A DNA stretch of 64,000 bases from JAFDZW01 sp964404255 (GTDB lineage Bacteria; Bacteroidota; Ignavibacteria; Palsa-1295): the NCBI GenBank assembly GCA_964404255.1, contig CAYOJJ010000006.1, positions 62,001 to 126,000 on the forward strand, written 5' to 3'. This document shows, one piece after another, positions 26,867 to 36,614 of the stretch (positions are counted from its first letter, which is position 1; each line of letters opens with the position of its first letter). The notes beneath the pieces are model-generated. The model was not told the DNA's origin, did no database searches, and saw nothing but the letters and a program-made list of their open reading frames with translations. A program made the translations under genes and the position numbers.

Positions 26867-27078
26867 AGATGTTGTAACATTTTGTTTAGTCAAATAAAAT
26901 CAATAACTTAAATTATTGATAAACCGACTACATGGTTAGAAAAATGAACTAGTTATGCTCTATAATACGAATGAGAAGCTAGTATATTGTCAATCCTGGT
27001 AATTATACTTTGGGCTGAAATAATGTTGACATCTTTTTTAAGCTGACGTATATGTATTATTTATCCTGCATCTTAAGT

Positions 27079-28782
27079 TTAGTTTATCGTAACGGTAGTA
27101 CGGCGATCATCGATATCAGTCCGATGGATCAAGGCGTACTGCATGGATTCGCTTTTTGAAATTTCAAGTTTCTTTCTGATATTATTTCGATGTTTTTCGA
27201 CAGTCCGGATCGAGGTAAAGAGTAGATCGGCAATCTGCTGAGAGGTCATATTGATCTTAATCAACGAGCAGATCTTTAACTCGGTTTTGGAAAGTCCGGG
27301 GCACTGATATTTTAGTAGTGCCAAAAATTCCGCATCTAATTCATGCAGAGCCTTATCGAACGCCCTTGGATCGGCATCGGGCTCAATGCATTGCTCGATC
27401 CGCTGGACAAATTTTCTGATCGATTTCAACCGCTCATTAGAGGCTCCGGATAGCTCTGCCGCTTCTTTGCGTAGTATTCTCAATAACTCATTCTTTTGTG
27501 AAAGCTGGGAGGCGAGCGCCGTTACTTCCTTTGTCTGGATTTCGATATCTTTTTTTAACTGGTCGGCTTGCAGGCGGTAGAGTTCTTTCTCTGTTTCTTT
27601 GCGCTGCATCTCAAAGCGGTATTCCAGCGCCCGCAAATCTTTATCGGTTTGATGCTTGATCTCTTCTATTTCGGCCTCATGAAGTAGTTTATGAAATTCT
27701 AATGCCTTCGCAGAGATGCCGAGTTGTTCATACGAATAAACTATTTCTTTGTAGATGTCCCGCTTAACGGCAGTGCTGGTCTCGGAGGTAATGCAGCGTG
27801 CGGCTTCAAGAAGAAAGCTAAGAGCCTCATCGTATCTGCCAAGAGCGTTCAATACTTTCCCATGCTGATGATAGATGAACAGCGTAATGTAAAGATTCTT
27901 TTTCGTTTGGTATAATGCTAAGGCTTGTTCGGACTCTTGAAATGCCTGTTCGAATTCTTTCCTGGAAAGATGAACATGGGAGATATTGGAATGGCTGAGC
28001 GCCTGATGTACGGTGTTTTGCTGTTCGACCTGAATTTCCAGCGCCTGACGCATATATCGCAGCGCCTCATCGTATTGCTCTTGTTTTGCATACGACCATC
28101 CCATATTGCCTAAGGCGATAGATTCTCCGTAACGATCGGACAGCTCTGTAAATAACGTACGCTGGTTATTATAATAGGAGATTGCAGAACTATACTCCTC
28201 CATGGCATCGAAGATTCGGGCAATAATCCCGAGGGTATAGGCTTCCGCCTGTTTATCGGGTTCTTCTTTTAGTAACTCCAGGCTTCGCTGGCAATATTCC
28301 AATGCCTGTTTATATTCCGAACGCCTGAGATACAACGTGCCGATCTTATACATCGCATAGGCAAGATTTTTTGGCGAATGATTCAGTTCGAAAACTCTAC
28401 AAACCTCTTTTAATACTTCAAGAGCCCGATCATTTTGGCCGCTGGCAATTAAAGGCATTGCCAGCCAGGATAAAATTGTTCCTTTTACGGGATCAGAATC
28501 CAAAAGAGTAAATTCTTCTATAATTACTTGGTATTTGAGAATAGATATTTCATATTCACCAAGAAAAAAGTAGCCATCGGCAATATATTGGAGACTGGCA
28601 ATGATCTGCTCACGGTTCTGTTGCTTCCTCGCTAGTACTAATGCTTCTTCCGCATACGCAATAGTTTTCTGCCCATCGATCCGGTGATAAGCATGTGCAG
28701 CCTCTAGTAAGAGGGACAATCTCTTTACCGGTTGCTTTACACGGTGAAGTTTTTCTTCTATCGATTCTACTAATAGATTCAT
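27079..28782 (-). CDS. TPR-domain regulator with C-terminal LuxR-type HTH
   Basis: About 567 residues from the ATG at 28782 (a TTG start at 28797 is possible). The N-terminal 380 residues are tetratricopeptide repeats (for example QALEYCQRSLELL and EALRYMRQALEI). A coiled coil follows at about 380-445, then a LuxR/GerE helix-turn-helix (LSKTELKICSLI, QQIADLLFTSIRTVEKH). There is no receiver domain or signal peptide, so it is a cytoplasmic regulator that probably senses a protein partner through the TPRs. It is monocistronic, with 250 bp on one side and about 300 bp on the other. Confidence 0.8.
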   Translation of the reverse strand: MNLLVESIEEKLHRVKQPVKRLSLLLEAAHAYHRIDGQKTIAYAEEALVLARKQQNREQIIASLQYIADGYFFLGEYEISILKYQVIIEEFTLLDSDPVKGTILSWLAMPLIASGQNDRALEVLKEVCRVFELNHSPKNLAYAMYKIGTLYLRRSEYKQALEYCQRSLELLKEEPDKQAEAYTLGIIARIFDAMEEYSSAISYYNNQRTLFTELSDRYGESIALGNMGWSYAKQEQYDEALRYMRQALEIQVEQQNTVHQALSHSNISHVHLSRKEFEQAFQESEQALALYQTKKNLYITLFIYHQHGKVLNALGRYDEALSFLLEAARCITSETSTAVKRDIYKEIVYSYEQLGISAKALEFHKLLHEAEIEEIKHQTDKDLRALEYRFEMQRKETEKELYRLQADQLKKDIEIQTKEVTALASQLSQKNELLRILRKEAAELSGASNERLKSIRKFVQRIEQCIEPDADPRAFDKALHELDAEFLALLKYQCPGLSKTELKICSLIKINMTSQQIADLLFTSIRTVEKHRNNIRKKLEISKSESMQYALIHRTDIDDRRTTVTIN

Positions 28783-29042
28783 GGATCGATCGTTCAAACA
28801 AATGAAATTCCGTGCGCCACTTTGAATGGCTATCTACTAATTATGGGTGGGATGTTGTAGATACTCTTTATAACCCCGAACGTTTCTACGCCAGCACCGA
28901 AAAAATAAGGCAAAAACCAATGGCCAAGTTCCGGGCCAGCCGGTGAATATCAACGACTAGCAAAAAGTTACTCTGGAACAGTTGCCGTCATCGATATTAG
29001 CGGGGGCAAGGTGCTGCCTATGGTTATATGATCGAAGGAGTG

Positions 29043-29071
29043 TTTTGTTTTTCGGTATATGTTGGTATAAT
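29043..29071 (+). promoter_or_regulatory. Candidate promoter of the VOC gene
   Basis: A perfect TATAAT lies at 29066-29071, 14 bp before the ATG at 29086. A T/G-rich -35-like stretch (TTTTGTTT) starts at 29043. The rest of 28798-29042 shows no gene or clear structure. Confidence 0.35.
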
Positions 29072-29085
29072 ATACTACTATTACT

Positions 29086-29466
29086 ATGAATATACTTGCT
29101 ATCGACCATATACAACTGGCCATGCCAAGGGGTAAAGAAGAGCAGGCCCGCGGTTTTTACTCTGAAATCCTTGGCTTGAAAGAGTTAGAAAAGCCGGAGC
29201 CGCTTCGTTCGCGCGGAGGTTGTTGGTTCACGAATGAAGCCATTTCAATTCATCTTGGTGTCGAAGAGGATTTCCGTCCTGCAAAGAAAGCTCACCCGGC
29301 ATTTCGAGTTGCCGATCTTGCAGCCACAGCAGCACACTTTACTGAACGATCTATTATAATAACAGAAGATACTTCTTTGCCAAATGTACACAGATTTTAT
29401 GTGAGCGATCCCTTCGGCAATCGTCTTGAGTTTATTCAGGACGGTGATTACCTGAAAATGCCGTAA
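29086..29466 (+). CDS. VOC-family (glyoxalase/bleomycin-resistance fold) protein
   Basis: 126 residues, one VOC module pair: the first beta-alpha-beta-beta-beta unit begins IDHIQLAMP and holds FYSEILGLKE; the second holds HPAFRVADL and ends FYVSDPFGNRLEFIQ. His at HIQ and Glu at LEF are the usual metal ligands. Members include glyoxalases, dioxygenases and fosfomycin-type resistance proteins; the reaction cannot be assigned. Its 3' end overlaps the convergent propeller lipoprotein gene by 35 bp. Confidence 0.85.
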   Translation: MNILAIDHIQLAMPRGKEEQARGFYSEILGLKELEKPEPLRSRGGCWFTNEAISIHLGVEEDFRPAKKAHPAFRVADLAATAAHFTERSIIITEDTSLPNVHRFYVSDPFGNRLEFIQDGDYLKMP

Positions 29467-30586
29467 ATGTACCCCCGTTATAAGTGCAAATACCATCGGC
29501 TACGGTAGAAAACCAAAGCGGTCCTGTATTATCTTTATAGATATTACAGATTCGATTGCTCGGCAGCCCGTCCTTAGTAGTATAGTTGGTCAGCGTTTTC
29601 CCATCGAATTTCCAGGCTCCGGCATCGACCGTCCCGATCCAAAGATTACCATCGTTATCTTCGTTCAAACTAAAAATACGACCGATCGTGCCAGGCTCAT
29701 CTTTTACGATCTCTCCACTTAAAAATGCTTTATTCGTGAGCCCACGTTCTTCGGCAATATTGATGAACGTGTTGCCATCATAGCGAAATAACCCGCCGCC
29801 ATTATTACCTGCCCAGATATTTCCATGCTTATCCTGGAAGAGCGCGCGAACAGCAGCTCCGCCAAGATGATGATCGTTGAACCAGGTAAAGGTTTTTCCG
29901 TCGTACTTAAAGACGCCACGAAGTTCGGTCCCTACCCACAAATTTCCTTCACGATCGACCAAGGTACAATACCCGGTGTAAGCATTAAGAATGCTCGAAG
30001 GGGGGATGGGGTCGAATGCTTTCTCATTCGGCGCTTCGGGCAACGGGAAATAAGTAAAAGAAGTACCATCATAGCGATTGACTCCGCCATATGCGGGAAA
30101 CCACTTGAGCGGTGTCTGCTGATTTACAACAGGGACTGATTTCCAGGTCGTCCCTGCTTTTGCCTCGGCAGAACGGCCATAAATAGTTTTAGGCGAGAGC
30201 CCGTTCTTTTCCGTTAGAGCAGAAAATGAATTGCCATCGTATTTGGTGAGGCCATCGGCTGTTTCAAACCATACATTGCCGGCTGCATCTTCGGAAATAT
30301 GGCGAATATTATTATTGGAGATCCCATCTTTTACTGTATAAGTAGTAAAAGCCTTACCATCGAATCGCGAGATACCCTGGCCATCGGTACCGATCCAGAT
30401 ATTCCCGGCTTTATCCTGATAGACGGCTCGTATCTCTTTGCTCGGCAAGGTGTCGGAGATTGTGCCGGCCGGAGCAGTACTTTTGCTTTCTTTAGAAGCG
30501 GCTTTGTCTTTTGTGGTGCAGGAAGTAATAAGCGTTGCCGCTGCTACTATCAGGCAGTAAGAACGCAATAGGGTACGAGATGGCAT
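29432..30586 (-). CDS. Two-component-regulator-propeller lipoprotein
   Basis: 384 residues. The lipobox ends at Cys23 (TLITSC). The mature protein is built from about seven Reg_prop blades, for example DKAGNIWIGTDGQG and HGNIWAGNNGGG, giving a seven-bladed beta-propeller. In Bacteroidota such propellers are usually the sensor part of hybrid two-component systems; here it is free, without kinase or DNA-binding domain. It may bind carbohydrate or act as a secreted partner. It is convergent with the VOC gene, with a 35-bp overlap. Confidence 0.8.
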   Translation of the reverse strand: MPSRTLLRSYCLIVAAATLITSCTTKDKAASKESKSTAPAGTISDTLPSKEIRAVYQDKAGNIWIGTDGQGISRFDGKAFTTYTVKDGISNNNIRHISEDAAGNVWFETADGLTKYDGNSFSALTEKNGLSPKTIYGRSAEAKAGTTWKSVPVVNQQTPLKWFPAYGGVNRYDGTSFTYFPLPEAPNEKAFDPIPPSSILNAYTGYCTLVDREGNLWVGTELRGVFKYDGKTFTWFNDHHLGGAAVRALFQDKHGNIWAGNNGGGLFRYDGNTFINIAEERGLTNKAFLSGEIVKDEPGTIGRIFSLNEDNDGNLWIGTVDAGAWKFDGKTLTNYTTKDGLPSNRICNIYKDNTGPLWFSTVADGICTYNGGTFTAFSGNHRPE

Positions 30587-30669
30587 TATATATCAAATAG
30601 TTACCATCCCCTCTACTGATCGAGAAGTAAGATTGTTTCGTCAGAAATAAAACTGGCGCGGCGCTCAGG

Positions 30670-31491
30670 TCAGTCCTGAATAAGTATCATAGTGCTGGAA
30701 ATAACTGTGTTGCCTGCTAGCAGTCGTAAGACATAGACTCCATTGGCGATTCCTGCTCTATCAAGTACTATTTCATTCCCTGAAATACCCGATATTTCCT
30801 TTACTTGTTCACCGAGCATGTTACAGAGTACTAAATGCGCGTTGAGCAGTTGAGAATTGAAATGGATGGTCGCACTACTACTCAGAGGATTAGGAAACAC
30901 TTGGATGTCATCTTTCTGCGCTACTGTATAGTTTTGCACTGCAGCCGTTGTTGTTTGTCCGGCAACAATAGGAGAATCGGGCGTTTGGTTATAGGCAAAA
31001 TCCTTTATGGTAAAACTTGAGCGATCGACTGGGATAGTGATTCTGGCCCAGGCATAATGCCATTTCCCGCTTTTTTTAACTCTAAATCCGAAGTAGCTAT
31101 CCTCTCCGCTGTACCAGGGATCGTTCAATATGCCGCAACAATCATGGCCCCATGTACTCGAATTCTTCCCAACGGTATCGGCGAAGGACAATACTCTTGC
31201 GTGTCCATCGCTTCCGATCAATACTTGCCCGACAATAGAGGGATCGGGAGCATTTTGCAATTCTACGCTTATTAACTGCGGGTCCGGGTTAAAGTGTCGT
31301 ACTTCAAATTCGTAATGGCCATCATGATCGAGATCGATATAATAGCCCTTCTCTTGCTCAGTAGTAGTTGCCGATACAGTGCTATCGGGATCGACGTCAG
31401 TATATAGAACTTGGCCCCTTGCAGTGACACAGGATAGCAGTAATACTGCTACTATTGGTAATGCCTTTTGCAGGCCTTGTATAAAAGTCAT
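30670..31491 (-). CDS. Secreted protein with T9SS sorting domain
   Basis: 273 residues. Signal peptide (residues 1-26, ending ARGQ), then a beta-rich central domain of about 160 residues with YYIDLDHDGHYEFEV, an acidic motif that could bind calcium. A type A T9SS C-terminal domain begins at QVFPNPLSSSATIHF. The central domain is not recognised. It is alone on its strand, with no partner genes. Confidence 0.75.
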   Translation of the reverse strand: MTFIQGLQKALPIVAVLLLSCVTARGQVLYTDVDPDSTVSATTTEQEKGYYIDLDHDGHYEFEVRHFNPDPQLISVELQNAPDPSIVGQVLIGSDGHARVLSFADTVGKNSSTWGHDCCGILNDPWYSGEDSYFGFRVKKSGKWHYAWARITIPVDRSSFTIKDFAYNQTPDSPIVAGQTTTAAVQNYTVAQKDDIQVFPNPLSSSATIHFNSQLLNAHLVLCNMLGEQVKEISGISGNEIVLDRAGIANGVYVLRLLAGNTVISSTMILIQD

Positions 31492-31599
31492 CTATAAATA
31501 ATCCAAAATGCAGGCATTTGTTTTTCTTGGTAATTGCGAATATCCTCGCTGCAGGCGATGTTCTCTGACTACTAACTACTGATTACTGACTATTATATT

Positions 31600-31833
31600 A
31601 TGGCAACGAAGATACGACGCCCGCCGCTTACTCAAAAGACGCTTTCGGGATTATTGGAATTGGTGGCTTTTGCCGAAGATAAAGGTCCGGTGGAAATGCT
31701 TGGCGGCGATCCCTTTGCGTGGGAAGGTACGCCTCAGGGAGCGGAAATGATGCAGCGATGGGAGGCTATTATGGCTGCCTGTAAATGGATCGAAAATCTG
31801 CGCGAGTATAAAGCAAAAAAAACGAAAGCCTGA
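31600..31833 (+). CDS. Small hypothetical protein
   Basis: 77 residues, soluble, with a basic start (MATKIRRPPLT) and basic C terminus (KAKKTKA). No family recognised. It is accepted as a gene because its codon use matches the neighbours, it has an ATG start, and it fills the gap exactly up to the convergent RsbW-like gene, with 1 bp between stops. Upstream is a degenerate ACTACT/ACTGATT repeat tract (about 31566-31597). Confidence 0.5.
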   Translation: MATKIRRPPLTQKTLSGLLELVAFAEDKGPVEMLGGDPFAWEGTPQGAEMMQRWEAIMAACKWIENLREYKAKKTKA

Positions 31834-31834
31834 T

Positions 31835-32272
31835 CTATGCCTCTGCTACTTTCTTTATCAACTGTACCACACACTTGCCATCGCGGTAATCGAAGTTAAT
31901 GTGATCGACCAAATGATGCATTAAGAAAATACCCAGCCCACCCGGCGTTTTTGATTTCACACGCTCGGCGATCATTTCCTGATTCGGCAGCGTCGGGTTG
32001 AACGGTTTATCGTCCTCCCAGGTGATCTCGTAAATGATCTCCGAGTGCCGCTGGTCCGTTTCGCAGGCACAGCCGATCGTACACGGATGGTGGCTCGCGA
32101 CGTGACGAATAACATTCGTCGCCGCTTCATCGACGGCGAGCGCGATCTTGCGCAATACATCGTCGGCAAGGCCGAACAGCTGGCCGGTCCGCAGTACAAA
32201 ACTGCGCAGCTCTGCCAGCACCGAGGTATCGGGTTCGAATTGCTGTTGCTCTATGATCTCTTCTGGTGCCAT
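31835..32272 (-). CDS. RsbW-like anti-sigma/serine kinase ATP-binding protein
   Basis: 145 residues of the HATPase_c GHKL fold. The N box is ALAVDEAATNVIRHV and the G box TPGGLGIFLMHHLVD. In partner switching such kinases phosphorylate an STAS antagonist and hold a target protein. It is the last gene of a three-gene unit with STAS and SpoIIE-type phosphatase genes; its start overlaps the STAS stop by one base (TAATG). No SigB-like sigma factor is encoded beside it, so its target lies elsewhere. Confidence 0.85.
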   Translation of the reverse strand: MAPEEIIEQQQFEPDTSVLAELRSFVLRTGQLFGLADDVLRKIALAVDEAATNVIRHVASHHPCTIGCACETDQRHSEIIYEITWEDDKPFNPTLPNQEMIAERVKSKTPGGLGIFLMHHLVDHINFDYRDGKCVVQLIKKVAEA

Positions 32273-32640
32273 TAGTGTATGAATGCTGCTGCCGCTTCTT
32301 CGATGCTTGGGGTGATGGTAAAGACGACGGGAAAGCCGAGCAGATCGAGCACATGATAGATCTTCTCCGGCACTTTCGCGAATTTCATATCGCCGCCATC
32401 GGAACGGACTTCTTCGATAAAGCCCATCAGCACGCCAAGCCCGGCGCTGGAAATATATTCGAGCGCGGAAAAATCGAGGATCAGCTTATGCTTATGCCGG
32501 GTGCGAACGCATTGTTCGAGAAAATTTTCGAATTCCGGCGCAGTATGCGCATCGAGCTGGCCGGATAATGCGATGACCGTAATGCCGGCATCCGGGGATG
32601 CGGCCTCAACGGCAGAGAATTGTGAGGGGGTGATTGCCAT
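32272..32640 (-). CDS. STAS-domain anti-sigma-factor antagonist (RsbV/SpoIIAA-like)
   Basis: 122 residues, one STAS domain. The phosphorylatable serine lies in EYISSAGLGVLMG (Ser64 or Ser65). It should be phosphorylated by the adjacent RsbW-like kinase and dephosphorylated by the upstream PP2C phosphatase. It starts 7 bp after the phosphatase gene and overlaps the kinase gene by one base. Confidence 0.85.
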   Translation of the reverse strand: MAITPSQFSAVEAASPDAGITVIALSGQLDAHTAPEFENFLEQCVRTRHKHKLILDFSALEYISSAGLGVLMGFIEEVRSDGGDMKFAKVPEKIYHVLDLLGFPVVFTITPSIEEAAAAFIH

Positions 32641-32647
32641 AGTACGT

Positions 32648-34933
32648 TTATCGTTCTATAGATGAAGTATTCGAATGAGCGGAGTCGAGCTTTCTGACGA
32701 TCACGAACGTGGCATCGTCGGAGAACGAAGCATCGCCCGAAAACAGCAGGACATCGCGCAATATTCTATCGGTCATTTTCTGAATAGATTCTTCGAAGCG
32801 CGCCGCGCGCACGATCTCGGCGAAGCGCACATAGCCAAGCTCTTCGCCAGCAGCATCGCGGACTTCCGTAATGCCATCGCTAAAGAGAATGAGCGTCTCG
32901 CCCGGATCGAGCAGAATTTGTTTCTGTTCGAGAACCACATCGAAAATGTTTTTTCCAACGAAGCCGAGCCCCATTCCTTTCGGTTGCAGATACTGGTACT
33001 CGCCGTTGGAAGCAAAAATTAGTAACGGGGTATGTCCGGCTCTCGAATAATACAGCGCATCACCTTCAAAGCCGATGGCAGCAAGCGTTACGAACGCCCG
33101 TCGGAATCCCTGGTCTGCTATATTACGCATTAATGCGTCGTTGGTTCCGATGAAGAGTTGCTTTATTGAAGCGGAAGTCGGCGCCAGCGCTTGCACGATA
33201 CCTTTGATCTCGGCCATGAAGATCGAAGCCGAAATACCTTTGCCGGATACATCGCCGATGAGTGCTATCGGTGCACCGGTTGAAAGCGTAGTAAAATCAT
33301 AGTAATCGCCGCCTACTTCATACGCCGGAATGCTCACCGCACTCACCTCATATCCTTCGATATCCGGGACTTTATTCGGCAATAAACTCTGCTGCATCGA
33401 GCGCGCGGCGCGAAGCTCGCCATCGAACTTTTGCTTATCGATCGAATCGGCAAGTAAGCGTGCGGTATCGAGCGCAAGCGTTGCAATATCGCTGAAGGCC
33501 GTGAGCACGGTTACATCTTCATCGTCGTATCCATATTCCTGTTCTTTTGCAACATAGATCACTCCGCGCACTTCATCTTTATGCAGCAGCGGTACGGCAA
33601 TAATAGAGGAAAGGGAAGGATAGGCATAGGGCGGCGTGGCTTGGAAATTACCTGCGGTAATAAGCACGGGCTTCGTTGTCGCCTGCAATTCCTGCTCGAG
33701 CGAGCGGTAAGTACCGGTAGCATTCAACTGGCTATGCGGAGCCTGCAATATGAATTCCGTCGCTTCGACTTCGATCGCATTGTAGGATTTATATAATCGC
33801 GCTTCACCCGAAGCGGCGCCGAAGGCAGGTTTGAAATTCATCTCGAGCCAGGCGCAATCGGACTTTGTCGCTTCTTTTGCAAGCGCGGCGATCTGATCTG
33901 CTAACTGCGGAATATCGAGCAGCAGCTCGCTGGTAAGAACATCCGAGCTAAAGCGAGTAAGCTTCGCCAATGATTTTACTTCCGCCGCGCGCCGCTCGAC
34001 AAGCTCGGTAGATGAAAGTGAAAACAGTGCATGGAAAAAGACCAGCCCGAAGTAGGATGATACACCGAGCATCGCTACATGGATAATGCCATGCAGGATA
34101 TTCGCATAATGTTCGAGGATGCCGCCGGTATAGCCATCGGAATAATTAATAACGACGACGATACTCAGCAGGGTACTGAGCGCACTATAAACGAGAACCC
34201 GGTTTTTATCTTTGCGCGAAACGTGTGGTATCCAATCGATCTTGAACCAGAGGAAGAGCGTGGAGAAGATTACAAGAAAACGTAACCCATACATCGTGAT
34301 CTCGACGCCGGTATCGTTCGGGAAGACGTGTGCATGATCGGTTAAATAATCGGCGAGGCCGAAGAGACCGATTGGCACGAACCATAAATAAAACCGGCGG
34401 CGAAGCTCGCGCGTCTTTTGCCAGATGAAGAGGAATTTCGAAAAGCCGACAAGAATAGCAGCGAACCCAGTCAGCCATACAATACCAAGCGTATCGATAC
34501 TGATGACGGTATTCGGTGTGAGCGGTATAAAATATTTATCGAGCTTTAGCGTAAAGAGCTCCGGTAGAAACGCGAAGAGCTCTCCGAAGGCAAGCGTAAT
34601 CACGAACCACCGTAATGCTTTTACCGGGACCTGGCTCGCTTCTTCTTTTCCGGCTCGCCGCGATAGATCGCGATAGCGAAGAATGAAGGGGTTCAGTGCG
34701 CGGGACCAGAAATAGATCGTCAGGATCTGCAATAAGGCCCGGATAATATCGAGCGTCGTACCCTGAAGCGTCTTGAGCGAGTGCGCTATAAGATCGATCA
34801 CGAAGATCGATATATAGATGAGCAGACCCATAAGCGCATAAAAGGCCGTGCGGGTAGCGACGCCCTTGAAAAAGGACGTAAATCGCTCCCGGACGATATG
34901 CGTCACGGTCAGTTCGCGCTCTTCGGTACTCAT
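32648..34933 (-). CDS. Membrane GAF-SpoIIE PP2C phosphatase (RsbU-like)
   Basis: 761 residues. About eight membrane helices fill residues 30-305, followed by a GAF domain (about 337-495) and a SpoIIE-type PP2C phosphatase (about 525-750). Metal ligands are in GGDYYD (541-546) and GDVSGKG (560-566), with LFSDGITEVRD near the end. It should dephosphorylate the STAS protein in response to a signal sensed by the membrane or GAF part. It heads the three-gene partner-switching unit and is separated from rmuC by 57 bp. Confidence 0.9.
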   Translation of the reverse strand: MSTEERELTVTHIVRERFTSFFKGVATRTAFYALMGLLIYISIFVIDLIAHSLKTLQGTTLDIIRALLQILTIYFWSRALNPFILRYRDLSRRAGKEEASQVPVKALRWFVITLAFGELFAFLPELFTLKLDKYFIPLTPNTVISIDTLGIVWLTGFAAILVGFSKFLFIWQKTRELRRRFYLWFVPIGLFGLADYLTDHAHVFPNDTGVEITMYGLRFLVIFSTLFLWFKIDWIPHVSRKDKNRVLVYSALSTLLSIVVVINYSDGYTGGILEHYANILHGIIHVAMLGVSSYFGLVFFHALFSLSSTELVERRAAEVKSLAKLTRFSSDVLTSELLLDIPQLADQIAALAKEATKSDCAWLEMNFKPAFGAASGEARLYKSYNAIEVEATEFILQAPHSQLNATGTYRSLEQELQATTKPVLITAGNFQATPPYAYPSLSSIIAVPLLHKDEVRGVIYVAKEQEYGYDDEDVTVLTAFSDIATLALDTARLLADSIDKQKFDGELRAARSMQQSLLPNKVPDIEGYEVSAVSIPAYEVGGDYYDFTTLSTGAPIALIGDVSGKGISASIFMAEIKGIVQALAPTSASIKQLFIGTNDALMRNIADQGFRRAFVTLAAIGFEGDALYYSRAGHTPLLIFASNGEYQYLQPKGMGLGFVGKNIFDVVLEQKQILLDPGETLILFSDGITEVRDAAGEELGYVRFAEIVRAARFEESIQKMTDRILRDVLLFSGDASFSDDATFVIVRKLDSAHSNTSSIER

Positions 34934-34990
34934 AACGTAAGCTATTCTATACGCTTTCGGGAGGTGTTGAGTTCAGGGGACCCTATACCA

Positions 34991-36460
34991 TTATTCCAAC
35001 CCCAGATCCGCTCTATCCAGCAACGGCCCGGCTGAGGACTTTTGCAGCGTTTTATCGGTCTTGATGCCGAGATCGCGAAGCTGCTCTGCCTGGCGGATAA
35101 GATTGCCTTTGCCCGTCGATAATTTATTGACCGCGCCTTCGTAGCCTTTCTTCGCATCGTCGATCTTCTTACCGATCGTCTCGATATCTTCCACGAAGCC
35201 GACGAACTTCTCATACATACTGCCGGCCTTCTTGGCGATCTCGAGCGCGTTCTTCGTCTGCCGCTCCTGCTTCCAGATCGAAGAGATCGTACGTAGCGTC
35301 GCGAGTAACGTCGAAGGACTGACGATCACGATCTTGCGATCCCACGCATACGCAAACAATTCGGCATCGGCTTGTACTGCCAGGCCGAACGAGGATTCTA
35401 TCGGCATGAAGAGCAGGATAAAATCCGGCTGGCGCAATGCCGAAATACTCTGGTAGTTCTTTTCGGAAAGGCCTTTGATGTGATTGCGAACGGAGGCGAT
35501 GTGCTGCTTGAGCGCCTCGCTGCGCTCGGCCTCTGATTCAGCGGCGATGTAGCGATCGAAGGCGATGAGCGAGACTTTGGAATCGATGATCAGGTGCCGC
35601 TCATCTGGCAGGTACACCACGACGTCGGGGAATTGGCGGCCGTCCTCGCTCGAAAAGCTTTCCTGCAATTTATACTCGAGGTCTTTGCGCAGGCCGGAGT
35701 ATTCCAGTACTTTTTCGAGGATCAGTTCGCCCCAGTTGCCCTGCTGCTTGGTATCGCCTTTGAGTGCACGCGTGAGGTTGTGCGCTTCCTGCGAGATCTG
35801 CTTGTTGAGTTCGACAAGCTGCAATATCTCGCCGCGAAGGGTATTGCGTTCGCGGGCCTCGGCAGTATAAACGGTATCGATGCGCTCGTGAAAATCTTTT
35901 ATCTTCTCGTGCAATGGCTTAAGCACGGCATCGAGATGTTCGCGGTTGACGCTCGTAAATTTTTCCGTCTTTTCTTCGAGGATCTTATTGGCGGCATTCT
36001 CAAAAACGGTCTGTATTTGTTGGTGCACGCTTTCGGTATCCTGCGAGAGCGATCTGTATTTCTCCTGCTCGGCGCGAAGCGTAGCGGCGGTATCGGCAAG
36101 CTCGGAGCGGAAATTCTGGGCGCTGGTCTCGGCTTCGTTTAAGGCGCTGGTTAGCTCCCCGATCTGTACCTGTAACTGATGGCGCAATTCCTGAAAGCTC
36201 TTGCGCTCGGCATTGAGCGTTGCCTCGGCCGAGGCAAGCTCCTGGGCGCTCGTTTGCGCGAGACGTCGCTCTTCGCCAAGCTCCGCGCGAAGCGCGGCGC
36301 CTTCTTTTTCGAGGGCCTGATGCTGCGTCTTAACAATACCAAGCTCAAGCCGAAGCGCTTCCGAAGCATCGGAAGGTGCCGCCGCCGCACGGCTTTTCAT
36401 ATAAAACCACGCTACACAAAAGCCAAGCGCCAGCCCGGCCAAAAGAAAAACAAACGTCAT
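34991..36460 (-). CDS. rmuC: DNA recombination protein RmuC
   Basis: 489 residues. One N-terminal membrane anchor (residues 1-20), a long coiled coil (about 35-165) and the RmuC nuclease-like domain, with KQQGNWGELILEKVLE, FPDVVVYLPDERHLIIDSK and FLVEDI-type motifs. RmuC limits inversions and DNA rearrangements at short inverted repeats and was recently also linked to defence and cell-wall contexts in some bacteria. It borders an AT-rich accessory island. Confidence 0.9.
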   Translation of the reverse strand: MTFVFLLAGLALGFCVAWFYMKSRAAAAPSDASEALRLELGIVKTQHQALEKEGAALRAELGEERRLAQTSAQELASAEATLNAERKSFQELRHQLQVQIGELTSALNEAETSAQNFRSELADTAATLRAEQEKYRSLSQDTESVHQQIQTVFENAANKILEEKTEKFTSVNREHLDAVLKPLHEKIKDFHERIDTVYTAEARERNTLRGEILQLVELNKQISQEAHNLTRALKGDTKQQGNWGELILEKVLEYSGLRKDLEYKLQESFSSEDGRQFPDVVVYLPDERHLIIDSKVSLIAFDRYIAAESEAERSEALKQHIASVRNHIKGLSEKNYQSISALRQPDFILLFMPIESSFGLAVQADAELFAYAWDRKIVIVSPSTLLATLRTISSIWKQERQTKNALEIAKKAGSMYEKFVGFVEDIETIGKKIDDAKKGYEGAVNKLSTGKGNLIRQAEQLRDLGIKTDKTLQKSSAGPLLDRADLGLE

Positions 36461-36492
36461 AGGTGCCTATTGTTGCTACGTTGGTAGTAGAA

Positions 36493-36526
36493 CACTACAG
36501 CAAGGGGAAACAATAGATTCGCGGGA
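36493..36526 (+). repeat. Direct repeat, copy 1, flanking the small lipoprotein gene
   Basis: 34 nt starting CACTACAGCAAGG, matching 37016-37049 at 31 of 34 positions in the same orientation. The two copies bracket the lipoprotein gene at 36615-37010. Confidence 0.85.
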
Positions 36527-36614
36527 TTAATATATAGTAGTAGGCACCGAACCCAAGCCGGTTAGTGTAGTGTTCGATCAGTTATTGGATTGATAAAATT
36601 CATCACAGTCTACT

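Noticed and set aside
35594..36142. 182-codon plus-strand frame opposite rmuC
   Set aside because: It lies wholly within the rmuC coding region, whose family motifs are clear, and its translation shows no domain.
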